From: Allolobophora icterica
Lineage: Eukaryota > Annelida > Clitellata > Crassiclitellata > Lumbricidae
Assembly: GCA_963556255.1 (NCBI GenBank)
Contig: OY744604.1
Span: 28,587,599 to 28,651,598 of the forward strand
Reading direction: 5' to 3'
DNA length: 64,000 bases
In this document: piece by piece, positions 53,981 through 64,000 of the stretch
Layout of the letters: each line of letters starts with the position of its first letter
How positions within the stretch are numbered: the stretch's first letter is position 1
Made by a program: the position numbers and the translations under genes
The notes under the pieces: generated by a model
Database searches by the model: none
Seen by the model: the letters and a program-made list of their open reading frames with translations, nothing else
Told to the model about the DNA's origin: nothing

Positions 53981-55400
53981 CAGTGTGATTCTCGTTAACG
54001 TTAACGATAACGAAAATAACGAACAAAAATGATTTCGTTAACGATAACTATAACTGTAACTAAAAAATATCATTAACTATAACTATAACGAAAATAACAC
54101 TAACGAAAATTCATCGCTATTATAGTTAATGAAATTTAAAAAAGTGCAATATCGATAAACATGAGAACGTGAAAATGCGCTACAACAGCCTATGTTCGCC
54201 CAGATTTTGTATTTGTGAATTAACCCAGTACTAGTAGTAGTGGCTCATTCATCGATATTTATAGTCTAAATATAGATATTAATAGGCTCATTTTCTTTAA
54301 TGTAATTAAATAGTGTAAACGTTTCTATAGCGATTACAACCCAAGTTAACTAGCGCAAGTTAGTAGCCATATCAATCTTGTAGCCTAAACGTCTCTACAG
54401 ATCTTTTCTTTGTTTTAAATTCTCTTGTTTATTGTTTCTAGATAAAATGAGAAACTGTGCTGCATATTCTCTTTGCGAATATCCTAGGTTCTTTTCCAAA
54501 ATCTAATATTTCAAGTTTCTTTTTGATGGAACGATATTTTTTTCTTTCAGTTGTTAATATTACATAGTGAGAAACTTGTTTCGATTTTAAATAAAAAAAC
54601 GTTTTTAGGCCTATGTTCATGTTCAAACTAGAAATGTTCCTAATAAAAATCAAATTGAATACACATTTAAACGAAAACGAGATTGTATTTTTGAATTGAA
54701 AAGATCCATTAGCTATTTGTGACAGACAGTGATTCCACAGGTACTGTAGCCATTAAGTATCAAATTTAAAACTGGATAACAGCATTTATTTTTTCGGCAA
54801 TTTCAGTTTTTTGCATTTCTTAGAGTCATAGAAATTTTCTGGGGTGGCGTAATCCTTCTAATGCTTGTGTCATTTTCGTTGACATAATTTTGTTAGGGGG
54901 TCCTTGAATGTTTGACAGTTGTATTGTATTGTATTGTATTTGGATATTTATAAAGCGCTTCTAGCGGGAGGGCCATTCAGAAGCGCTCCCAGTGCGAGAG
55001 ACCCCGAGAGAAAAAGCAAGTTTTAAGAAAGGTAAAAGAGGAAGAGACGTTACCTGAGAGAATAGAAGAACAAACGAACGGAGGAAGCTCATTCCAAAGA
55101 GCAGGGCCAACAGGGGAGGAGGTCAAAAACTGCCTAACATTTCTTGACATAATTAATCGATGATCTCATGGGGACCAGGTGGAGCGCCATTGGGGCCAGT
55201 TGTAACTATGTATTAACTAAAATTTACTAAAATAAAAGTCCACTAACTATAATTATAACTATAACTAAAATATAATACTAACTATAACTGTAGCTATAAC
55301 TAAAAATAATACTAATAACTCTAACTATAACTAAAATGAAAAACCACTAACTATAACTGTAACTATAACTAAAATAAAATCTGTAAGGAGAATCACACTG
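53981..55400. mobile_element. hAT-like MITE, 1,420 bp, with 8 bp target duplication
   Basis: Ends CAGTGTGATTCTC and GAGAATCACACTG, flanked by TGTCTGGA at 53973-53980 and 55401-55408. Sub-terminal sequence is made of TAACTATAACT / AACGATAACG hexamer-like repeats. A minus-strand LINE tail (54915-55150) is nested inside. No transposase frame. Confidence 0.93.
54915..55150 (-). mobile_element. LINE 3' end nested in the hAT MITE
   Basis: Read on the minus strand: CTCTTTGGAATGAGCTTCCT, then GAGCGCTTCTGAATGG, CCGCTAGAAGCGCTTTATAA and AATACAATACAATAC. The hairpin and WNxLP-like protein end (LWNELPP) mark the same CR1/L2-type family. Confidence 0.8.
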
Positions 55401-55929
55401 TGTCTGGAAGCCTCGATAGACGACGTGACCAAACCAACGCGGGGAGAGACCATATAAACGTGGGATTCTGGATTTTCGGCATTCCAGTTGGGAACCATGG
55501 CGCGCTCGAATCGCTGCGTGGCTGTTGACCGTTTCCTCCGAAATTCTGTATGAGAGGTTTCTTCACTGCGGTATGTTCATAATGGGTTTCGCATTATATT
55601 GTATTATTATATTTTCAATTATCTGCATCTGAAATTCATTTCCTATAATTACTATTATATGCGTATCGAGAAGTTCTCCTTCTTGTTGCTAGTATCTCTA
55701 GTCAAGTAAGGCATTGCGACTCTTGGGGTGAATCTCGTAGATCGCATAATAAGACGACTTAGCTTCGTCATAATTGGTTTTGATTAGAGTGGTTATGATG
55801 ATCATCTCACCCACATTCCTATATATGTGAGCTAGTTCCGTTCCTCCTAGTTTAGTTCCCTCTTAGTTGGGTTAGATAAAGCTCACTATAATACTACTGA
55901 ACAACTCAACAGTTACTAAATATTGACTT

Positions 55930-56655
55930 TGTCCTCCTCTCGGAAATCTTTCCACACTACTCCTTTTCATCAAGTGTTCGTGACCTTGGTGTTACGCTTG
56001 ATAGCTCTCTCTCCTTCAAGGATCGCATCTCAAACCTCACGTGTTTCCTACTTCCACTTAAGGCGTCTCAGAGCTGTTCGATGATCTGTCTCATCCACAA
56101 CGCTGGTCCATGCTTTCATTTGCTCCCGAATCGACTACTGCAATTCGTTTCCAATCGGTCTTCCGCTGCAGTCAGTCCTAAATACAGCTGCGAGATTAAT
56201 AGCACGTCTGCCACGCTACTCACGCATTCCATTCTTCATGTTTGAGCAGCTGCACTGGCTTCCTCTCTCTGCACGTATTAAGTTCAAAATCCTCATTCTG
56301 GTGTCCAAGACACAGCGTGGTCTCGCCCCCAAATATTTAATTGATGTAATTTACCGGCCTCTTTCTGTCTCCTTGCATCGTCCACTTCGCTGTTCGAACA
56401 GATTTGATCTTTCAGTTCCTCATACTAGAACAGCTATGGTGCAGTCCCGATCTTTTGCTTCAATTGGTCCCTCTCTCTGGAATACACTGTCTCCTTCCAC
56501 TCGCTCTCGAATTTCAATAGGCACCTGACTCTCTTCCACCCCTCGTCTTCATTTGCTTTCCTCTACACTTATTTCTTTTCTCTTGGCCTTGCACCTCTGA
56601 ACGGTTCACCCTACTAGAGGAGGTTTATAAATGTTTAAATACAATACATTACAAT
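55930..56655 (+). mobile_element. CR1/L2-type LINE 3' end, (AATAC)n tail
   Basis: Broken frames show VRDLGVTLDSSLSFKDRI, VHAFICSRIDYCNSF, LNTAARLIARLPRYSR, LHWLPLSARIKFKILILVSK and SIGPSLWNTLSPS (open at 56238-56528), then CACCTCTGAACGG ... AGAGGAGGTTTATAAAT and AATACAATACATT. Confidence 0.88.
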
Positions 56656-56913
56656 GCTGCTGTTATGATAATGAGAATAATAAAAAAATGTATTATTATT
56701 ATTTACTTATTGATTCATTTATTAAACACCCAATCTGTCGGTTTTTGTATTCCAATATCAAATAGGACCTATTTTGTTATATCCATCTAGTTTAGAATGA
56801 TTTCCCTGTGCTCTCCTCTGAATGATTAAGTTGTGTTTTTCTTCATATGCAATAAATAAATAAATAAATTCAAACAACACATTAATAATTGGTTGATCTA
56901 TAGATGACAATAC

Positions 56914-57147
56914 CTGACTCTCTTCCACCAAATTGATCTTCCACGTCTCTCGGTTCGGTCGCAATTAGATAATAGAACGTGGCGCTTGTGTTCCACTCCA
57001 CTTCGTCTGAACGCAGACGGACCTTGTAAGTAATATTGTTCGGAAGCCTGTTCAAACCTTTCAATTCGAGGAAAACGATTGCGCCATAAACATTCGGATG
57101 TATCGCCAAGTATTCCTCAACATCACTCTCAGATGCAAAGCCCAGAT
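56914..57147 (-). CDS. ABCA3-like: ABCA transporter exon E2: first extracellular domain
   Basis: After TTGGTGTAG, AT completes an Asn. It encodes LGFASESDVEEYLAIHPNVY, GAIVFLELKGLNRLPNNITY, KVRLRSDEVEWNTSATFYYL, ending TCAG/GTATTG. It corresponds to the GFPSEKDFEDYI and AAVVFEH region of ABCA3. An alternative acceptor further upstream is possible; this one keeps the phase with E1. Confidence 0.9.
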
Positions 57148-57149
57148 CT

Positions 57150-57830
57150 ACACCAATGAAAGATGAAGCAAACTTAACCTCTAATTACGCATCACTTGAA
57201 AGACAATCGTTGGAAATATCACACGGTTGTTACAGGCTTCTTAACATAATGGCTAGCGATAGAATACACTAATACAGTTCATAAACAATGAGTATTAAAA
57301 ATTACTGTGGCCTTACAGACATGTTTTGGCTACCCAGTTAGATAGCAATTTTACAAAACTTTGTAGAAGTTTATTCATTGGCTCTATACGGAATGGAGTA
57401 AGTATGAGGAGCATGTTGGACCATGCATTTTGCCATACCGTACTATGCATATTGCCCTTCACCATTTAATGCATACCATACCATAAAACGTCATTCTATG
57501 CCATACTGCATATTGCCTTCTATTGGCTTCCACTCGCTTTTCTTTTGAATAAACCTTTGAATAAGCTGCTTCACGCGACAGCGCGTATTTGAGCGCTGAT
57601 CACGATTACGATTACTGCATTGAATCTATGTTTTGAGATACTGTACTGTTAATTTATCAGATCAAATCTGGTTAACTAATCCTAATGGGATGTCAATCTT
57701 CGATACTTCGCAGCTCTACACTAAAAGCGGACACTGGCTTATTCGCTGGTAGCGCTTAGTCAAATCAACCCACAAGAGCCAGGCTGTTATAATATTTAAC
57801 ATGAACACACTATATATAGACATACGACGT
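57150..57830. other. Intron 1; GCATATTGCC-type short repeats at 57410-57530
   Basis: CATACCATA and ATGCATATTGCC motifs recur within 120 bp. Nothing else recognised. Confidence 0.5.
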
Positions 57831-57832
57831 AC

Positions 57833-58143
57833 TCGTTTGATTCTTGACACCCGTGATGGTCGCTGTTCTATTCACAATCCTCGTGACGAGGGTCGTGTTG
57901 GGAGCGTAGGCGAGGATCAAATTTGCGGGTAGAAAACTCGTGCTGTCGTTGAAGTCTGGGGTAACGAAGAAGCTGTGGTAGGTTGTTGGGTTTGATATGA
58001 ACGTGGATTTTGATATTCTTCGCGTCATTACGAGTAATATAGAACAACAGATCAGATACAGAAAGATAAAGAAAGTGCTTTTGATCTTATTCGTCTGAAG
58101 CAACCAGTTCTTCCATAGCAGACACTTGAACTGTCTCCAGTTC
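57833..58143 (-). CDS. ABCA3-like: ABCA transporter exon E1 (first found): TM1 and start of extracellular domain
   Basis: The exon reads NWRQFKCLLWKNWLLQTNKI, then the helix TFFIFLYLICCSILLVM and an extracellular stretch with N-glycosylation motifs (NTT, NRT), ending AACGA/GTACGT. LLWKNW followed by TM1 is the N-terminus of ABCA proteins. TATTACAG before the exon is a good acceptor, which would put the initiator in an exon not found. Alternatively the open frame continues upstream to ATG codons at 58201-58203 or about 58171 (MLSDYGDWYY), which would make this the first coding exon. Confidence 0.92.
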
Positions 58144-58424
58144 CTGTAATACCAATCACCATAATCACTTAGCATTTGACACTCTCTGACATCAACATAA
58201 ATCATCGCATCACATCATCTGATTCAGGCGCCCACGTCAGCAACACCGCTTTAGGGAATCATCACATTGTGATATTTACATCACGACATGAAGTTCAGTT
58301 ACTCAAACGGTATCAGGTGAAGAGGTATAAGGCAACGCGATCTTCCGACAATATTTCGGATTGGAAGAGAAACCATCATCGTCATCATCTTCTTCATCTT
58401 TTTCCTCTTCTTTTTGTTTTCTTC

Positions 58425-59205
58425 CTTCTTTTCTTCTTCTCTCTCCTCCTCCTCCTCTTCCTCCTCCTCCTCTTCCTTCTCTTCTTCTTCTTCCTTCTCT
58501 CTCCTCTTCCGCTCTTCTTCTTCTCTTCTTCTTCTTCTTCTTCTTCTTCTTCTTCTTCTTCTTCTTCTTCTTCTTCTTCTTTCTTCTTCTTCTTCTTCTT
58601 CTTCTTCTTCTTCTTCTTCTTCTTCTTCTTCTTCTTCTTCTTCTTCTTCTTCTTCTTCTTCTTCTTCTTCTTCTTCTTCTTCTTCTTCTTCTTCTTCTCT
58701 TCTTCTTCTTCTTCTTCTTCTTCTTCTTCTTCTTCTTCTTCTTCTTCTTCTTTCTTCTTCTTCTTCTTCTTCTTCTTCTTCTTCTTCTTCTTCTTCTTCT
58801 TCTTCTTCTTCTTCTTCTTCTTCTTCTTCTTCTTCTTCTTCTTCTTCTTCTTCTTCTTCTTCTTCTTCTTCTTCTTCTTCTTCTTTCTTCTTTCTTCTTC
58901 TTCTTCTTCTTATCTTCTTCTTCTTCTTCTTCTTCTTCTTCTTCTTCTTCTTCTTCTTCTTCTTCTTCTTCTCTTCTCTTCTTCTTCTTCTTCTTCTTCT
59001 TCTTCTTCTTCTTCTTCTTCTTTCTTCTTCTTCTTCTTCTTCTTCTTCTTCTTCTTCTTCTTCTTCTTCTTCTTCTTCTTCTTCTTCTTCTCTTCTTCTT
59101 CTTCTTCTTCTTCTTCTTCTTCTTCTTCTTCTTCTTCTTCTTCTTCTTTTCTTCTTCTCTTCTTCTTCTTCTTCTTCTTCTTCTTCTTCTTCTTCTTCTT
59201 CGTCT
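58425..59205. repeat. Giant (TTC)n/(GAA)n tract
   Basis: About 780 bp of CTT/TTC units with only short interruptions (e.g. TTCTCTTC, TTCTTTC, TTATC), read as GAA on the ABCA gene strand. The frames of more than 300 codons of Ser/Leu/Phe or Arg/Lys/Glu across it are artefacts of the repeat. Confidence 0.98.
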
Positions 59206-59329
59206 TCTCATAATAATTATCGTCGTCGTCATCATCACCGACATGTCCTTGTCGTACTTTATCTGGAGCGTTACCGTCTCCAATTCAAAGCATCATCGTC
59301 AAATTCAAGGTCATACAAAAACGTCCAAT

Positions 59330-59530
59330 TAATTGCATGCGCCTGCGAGTCCTTCGGCAACAGTATGCTCTATGATCTGGTCCATCAGCGGCGTGAACAC
59401 GTCTGGAGCTAGTTTGCAGTTCTATCGCACCCGACCTTCCACAATAAGCTCTAGTAATTCTAGTAGTTCTATACGCCCCAGTTGTAAGAGGCGTTTATTG
59501 AACCTCGTTAGTAGAACACCTTAAAGTATC
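59330..59530 (-). other. Unassigned protein-like stretch
   Basis: The minus-strand translation contains LLTRFNKRLLQLGRIELLEL, a stop, then LAPDVFTPLMDQIIEHTVAE. The composition looks like an old coding remnant. It does not fit the ABCA gene, and I do not recognise it. Confidence 0.35.
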
Positions 59531-59539
59531 TTCTGATGA

Positions 59540-60725
59540 AAATGGGGTTAAACAGCGGTTGGTTTTTACAATGCAACGGCTTCCTTTGCCCTTGAAAAAG
59601 ACAGCATGATGTTCTGATCGAATCAGTTTTAACGAAGACGGGTTTCCAGACGCTGTGAACACGCTTGAATATAGGCCTACGCACTGTCGGCTTTTAAAAG
59701 GCTTACTAACGCATTTATTTACATAATTATGTTGCATTGATAGTGTAACATAGGATGTGATATGTGATGTTATATTATGCAATGTAGGCCTAGTGCTCAG
59801 AAATGTTGAATGCCCTTTGTATTCAGTGGACATCTCAGTTCTCTGGATACTGCTCTTGTCTCTTGATACCCAAGGAGACCGTACTCTTGACGAGAAAGCC
59901 ATGCGCAATCACAACGAGTTCACATTCCACTCAACGTTTCCGGATTGATTGGTCGACTGACTGAGTGACTGACAAGTGATTGATCTGCAGTTTGATTCAT
60001 TGATTTATTTATTCACCGATATATTGATTATTAATGAGTATATCTGTGTCTCCATCTCTCTGCTCTCTTTTCTTTGTCTTCAACAACCTCTCTGTCCATT
60101 TCCACCTATCCAGCTATCGGTCTGTCACTCTCTGTGTGTCTTTCTGTCTGCCTGTTTAGCTGTCTCTCCATTTATCGTGCAGCTGAAGGTGATTAGTTGC
60201 AGTTAATAGATGAGTTGAAAGACAATCAACTGGTTCCGCGAGTTGAAGCTTACTAAGAGTGAAACCTTAAATATACTACAACTTCATAAGCCACAAAGTT
60301 CAAAGCTAAACAATGTTAATGTGATAAAAGCATACGAATTTCCTCCATGAATCTGTGTAGTTTCACTGATTCGGCCATTATGTTAAAATAGCTTTCTGAT
60401 AGAACCTATAATCTATCAGAGTTTAAACCACTTTTGTCGCGTAATAATCAGCATTACCAACGCCGATACATTCAACAGCAAAGTTGAATCCTTTCATTTC
60501 AACTGCAACATATTGTGGGAACCTAATGTTAACGTTTTTGTCTTGTTTATGACGTCATTATTTTATTCACAATTATCTGCGTATTTTGCAGTCGGCAGAT
60601 GCAGTGGTGTGCTCAAGCAGCTGATTAGCTATTATTATTATTTTATTATTGCTATTATTATATTTTTTGCCCCGGGTAGCAAGGATCCCCCAGGTAGATA
60701 AAAATTGTCAGAAGACATATAAATG
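59540..60725. other. No supported gene
   Basis: Unique-looking sequence with a CTGTCTGTCT-type patch at 60050-60180 and a short ATT-rich patch at 60630-60665. Confidence 0.5.
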
Positions 60726-60729
60726 AAAA

Positions 60730-60932
60730 AAATTATTCCTGGAACGGCCGAGCGAGTTTTTGCTGCGATATTGTTAAGCAACCTAAGAGAGTGACTGCGT
60801 TAAAGCGTTGAATAATAATTGATAAGCTTTGAAACAGGAAGCTTGTTTCCCTGTTGTCTCCGGAGATGTTGGTCAGATGCCTGCCTATATCTGCTATCAA
60901 CGACAGGCCGTCATGGTTCATTGGTCCCAGAG

Positions 60933-61021
<89 letters not shown>

Positions 61022-61090
61022 AGCTACTGCTACTACGGCTACGAATTTTTTTAACACGCGCAACGTCATGCATAAATGCGAATCCGAGGC
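60730..61090 (-). mobile_element. Second copy of the repeat with conserved coding block and (ATT)n array
   Basis: Minus strand: SLIADIGRHLTNISGDNRET, SFLFQSLS, QRFNAVTLLG, clearly similar to the peptide at 2880-3100. The (ATT)n at 60937-60990, with CTA, CTG and GCA triplets after it, sits at the same place as in the first copy, and the far flank also matches. Confidence 0.62.
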
Positions 61091-61489
61091 AAATCAGTAA
61101 TAGCACTCAGGTTTAATTGGTATTGATTTGGATGTTTTCATTGCACATCTTTCAAGGCATCACGTAGGCCTAATCTAATCTAATTTAGGAACATAAAATT
61201 ATATAGCGCCAATGTATTATGCCCAGATATCAGTCGATTAGATTATCTCTATTACTAGAATTCGCTGTCCAAGTCAAATTCCGGATTGCGTCCGAGCGAC
61301 ATCTAAGAAGAAGACGTGGAAATAAGTCCAGAAAATTGAATTATGGATCAGCAGCTGTAATACTATGGCAAAGAGAACATTCTCAACAATAGTCTAACCC
61401 TAGTTGGTGTCAACGACGACGAAGCAGTCATAATTGTGTTGTAAATATTAATATCATTGTGCTGTAGAAGTATTCCTCTCTGTCGCCGG

Positions 61490-61910
61490 AAAGAATTTGA
61501 TATTTAACATGGGGGGGGGTTTCCCTTGGTATGACGCGCATGGATTTGTAGGTTGTAAGTAAGTACATTTTTAAAATTAAATCCAATTGCATTTCCGTAC
61601 TTTGGAGTAAATAACATTAGACAAGATACAGCATTCTTATTAAGAATGGTTTGCGCGTTGTTTCCCGATAGAGTTTGGGTCCTATCAGATAAAGTCTTCG
61701 TGGTTTCCAGCCGAAGCAATATGTCTTCCGGACAGGTCCCTGGCCCTTGTCGGTTCTGCCAAATGCCTTTTGAACGCCCGAGGATACCATGTAACCAAGC
61801 CCACCAGGCTTAGCACCATTTAAGGTCTGTACCCGTGACTTGCGGCATTCGAGGTAGGAGACCATGTCCTACTCGGATCGCTGCGTGGTTGGTGACATTC
61901 TCTGTATACG
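61490..61910. repeat. Unsplit copy of repeat family R
   Basis: Shares with 53765-53980 and 55409-55540 the blocks TTTAACRTGGG, TTCCCTTGGTRTGA, CCGRAGCAAT-like, CTGGCCC-like, CGGCATTC and TCGGATCGCTGCGTGG, in the same order and without the hAT MITE. Confidence 0.6.
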
Positions 61911-62269
61911 GGTAGGCCTTTATTCAATGGCTTTCAGTATGAAGGTTTTACTTATTTCTCTGCATATTCATTATGACCTTCGTTCTAATTTCTTTTATTA
62001 CGTATTCATTTTTCTGTAACTGCATAATTAGTGTACTCATTACATTTATTAAGTAATTATGTTTAGAGTTTGGTAGCAAGTTCCCCGAACAGCTACGTCT
62101 ACCTTTCCTGTCTAGCAAGATTTCTTCATTATTGGTAGAATAACCTCATTTAGGGGCCTATCGTTTTATTCCTCCTAATTTCCTAATTTTTCATTTTTTT
62201 GGTTAGCATCTCTCACTTATTTTATACTTAATCCCGAAAGCTCAATACTTCGTTCATATCTCCGTTTAA

Positions 62270-62640
62270 TTTCACACCGCAGCTATCGGGGCACCCTTCT
62301 CATTCCGCCCTGAGAGGCGACTGCTATGTGATTTCCATGACCGGACCCCCGTAAAAAAGTCTAGCTATATATCGAATTGCCCGTTTTTGAAGAACAACTA
62401 GTTTAGTTGAACTCGTCTTATAGGTGGAAGCCCATACTATATTACAGTAGGTTAAATAGGGGTAGCCTATATTAGGGTGCAATATAGTGTTTTACGGATC
62501 TGTAGAGGGAGTAACTGGGAAGTACGGGAGAGAATTCCTTTGTTTTTTGCGATTTTGCTGGAGATATGTTTTATATGAACTTTCTAGGACAGATGTTGGT
62601 CTATGTAAACTGCCAAAAATGTTTATCCTGCTCAATGATT
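62270..62640 (-). pseudogene. Possible decayed LINE fragment
   Basis: Broken minus-strand frames include LVVLQKRAIRYIA-like sequence at about 62365-62400, a motif found after the reverse transcriptase core in several LINE groups. There are many stops. Confidence 0.4.
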
Positions 62641-62644
62641 TTGA

Positions 62645-64000
62645 TTAACAGCGACTATCGACTTATGCCCGGATATAATAAGTTAGATGTTCTTAGATTA
62701 GATCAGACTAAGTGTTGACTTGTCGTTTAACAGAGGCGCGATGAAAACATCCGAAAGGTTACCATATAAGCCTTATTGCTATTACCGGTCAGCTGATGGA
62801 GTACGTCATTGTATCTTCCGACCGCATATTAAGAACAGATCTTAAATAAAAAAAATGACGTCATAAACAATACAAAAACATTAACCTAATATTAATTAAT
62901 TTCATTCACAGCTAGAATACGTTGCAGCTAAGTCGAATTTAACGGATCCATCTTGAATACTCATATGTTGGCGTTGACAATGCTGATTAATTAACGTTGT
63001 TTTCACACTTCAAACAGTCCTGGTAAAATTTACACGTTTTCTTGCGAAGTTACACGACAATCTATTAAGCAAACGGCTGTTTACAGTCTGGATTCTGGAT
63101 TCTCCACGACAGTTAGCCTATTTCACCGTAATGGCCGAACCAAGTGAAACTACACATCAACATGGAGGACAATCGTATGTTTTTTTATCACGTTAAAAAT
63201 AACAAGCTTTTAACTTTGTCACTGATGAGGTTATAGCAATCTTAAGTTTTTTCTTAATGTGCTTCAACTCGCTCAGTTACCCGGTTCATTGTCCATAAAC
63301 TCTCCTTGTGATTTGTATATTTAATCTTCGCTCAAAACGCAACGCTTCGACTATCCCGCTTTTGCCATTCACCACCCAGCGAAAATCCACGACATTGTAC
63401 ATAATTTGCGCAAATACATCATAAATAGACAGAAATAAAACTAGACAAGCAGAAATAACAAAACAGAGACTGATAGATAAACAGCTGGATAGGTCACAGG
63501 TGGAGATAGAAAGGTAACATACGATAGAAGAAACATAGCAGATAGACTTATTGACAGTTAGATAGAGGCAGACAGACACACTGCATGCATGAATTAATAG
63601 GTCTAGGCTACATGTGCGAATGAATGATTGAAACAATCAATCAACAAAGCAGTCAGTGAGTTAGTCGGATCATTTACCGTATATGCCTCGTGCTGCCAGC
63701 AATCCCTGTTGTACGCTTGTATCGAGGCTGTTTGTACCCAATTCGAAGAACATCGCTACTCCAGTCGATGTGCCCAGTTCTCTTTCAGCACCAAGAAGTG
63801 TTGCGTGGTTTGATCAGTTGGCATTTAGCACAGATCCTTGACCTTGTCTCATTCAAATATCTACGCCAGAGGTTTCCAAAATGTTTTAGAGTAAGGCACC
63901 CTTACCGAAAGTCATTCAGTCAAAGGCACCTGGCCTTAATTTCACGTTTTCTTCCAGTTAATTTTTTCTGTTAGGCCTTTTTGTCAGTGATAATCAGTGG
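62645..64000. other. No supported gene at the right end
   Basis: A degenerate GATAGA/GACAGA patch at 63410-63580 is the only repeat. No exon with consistent splice sites was seen, so the ABCA promoter and first exon were not located here. Confidence 0.5.

Larger units (their letters stand above)
53765..55540. repeat. Older repeat (family R), split by a hAT MITE
   Basis: Left part 53765-53980 (TGGTATTTAACGTGGGTGG, CCGGTTGAAGCAATCTG) and right part 55409-55540 (GGAACCATGGCGCGCTCGAA, TCGCTGCGTGGCTGTTGACC) align in order with an unsplit copy at 61490-61910. The middle is the hAT MITE. Non-coding; the family was not identified. Confidence 0.65.

Noticed and set aside
58176..59413. Several overlapping frames of over 300 codons on both strands
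   Set aside because: They are translations of the TTC/GAA repeat (runs of Ser, Leu, Phe or Arg, Lys, Glu) and carry no protein signal.
60819..61116. Plus-strand frames with poly-Ile, Tyr or Leu runs
   Set aside because: Produced by the ATT/CTA/CTG triplet array; the conserved peptide is on the minus strand outside the array.
63286..63636. Cys/Ser/Leu-rich minus-strand frame of 116 codons
   Set aside because: Lies over degenerate GATAGA/GACAGA repeats and has no recognisable motif or splice context.

Overview
The window looks like intron-rich, repeat-rich nuclear DNA of a marine invertebrate. An echinoderm or other invertebrate deuterostome is my guess, from gene structure and repeat types only. 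There is no bacterial-style gene packing. Coding sequence is split into short exons with GT/AG borders, and the spaces between are full of LINE, SINE, LTR and MITE copies and long microsatellites.

The host gene is a full-size ABCA-subfamily transporter, most like ABCA3, on the minus strand. Eighteen exons (here E1 to E18, in gene order) run from 58143 down to a stop at 6860. Their splice phases fit each other at every junction except E12/E13, and together they give about 1,665 codons. The order is: TM1 and first extracellular domain (E1-E3), TM2-6 (E3-E6), NBD1 (E7-E12), then a gap where a linker exon was not found, then TM7, second extracellular domain and later helices (E13-E16), NBD2 (E16-E17) and the C-terminal domain (E18). 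Both NBDs keep Walker A, Q-loop, signature and Walker B. At the left edge (63-540) lies the last exon of a second, closely related ABCA gene on the plus strand. The two paralogs therefore converge tail to tail, and their 3' UTRs are still recognisably similar.

The largest intron (23339-39199) holds an apparently complete and very young 12.05 kb Ty3/Gypsy-type LTR retrotransposon (26773-38826), antisense to the ABCA gene. It has 2,230 bp LTRs that look almost identical, a 4 bp target duplication (AATA), a PBS resembling tRNA-Leu, a purine tract and one uninterrupted 2,354-codon Gag-Pol frame. That frame opens inside the 5' LTR and reads straight through the LTR end and the PBS. The same intron carries a solo LTR of another family with U3 tandem repeats and a TATA box (21130-22475), LINE pieces and short G-rich insertions.

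Other intron content includes three hAT-like MITEs (two with perfect 8 bp target duplications), a 1.3 kb foldback element, two tRNA-derived SINE families (one sharing its 3' hairpin tail with LINEs in this window), several LINE fragments, an old LTR-like pair at 50.9-52.8 kb, and a roughly 0.8 kb (TTC)n/(GAA)n tract in the intron upstream of E1. The palindrome TAGGCCTA occurs at least 22 times. Beyond about 59.3 kb I see repeats but no supported host gene.
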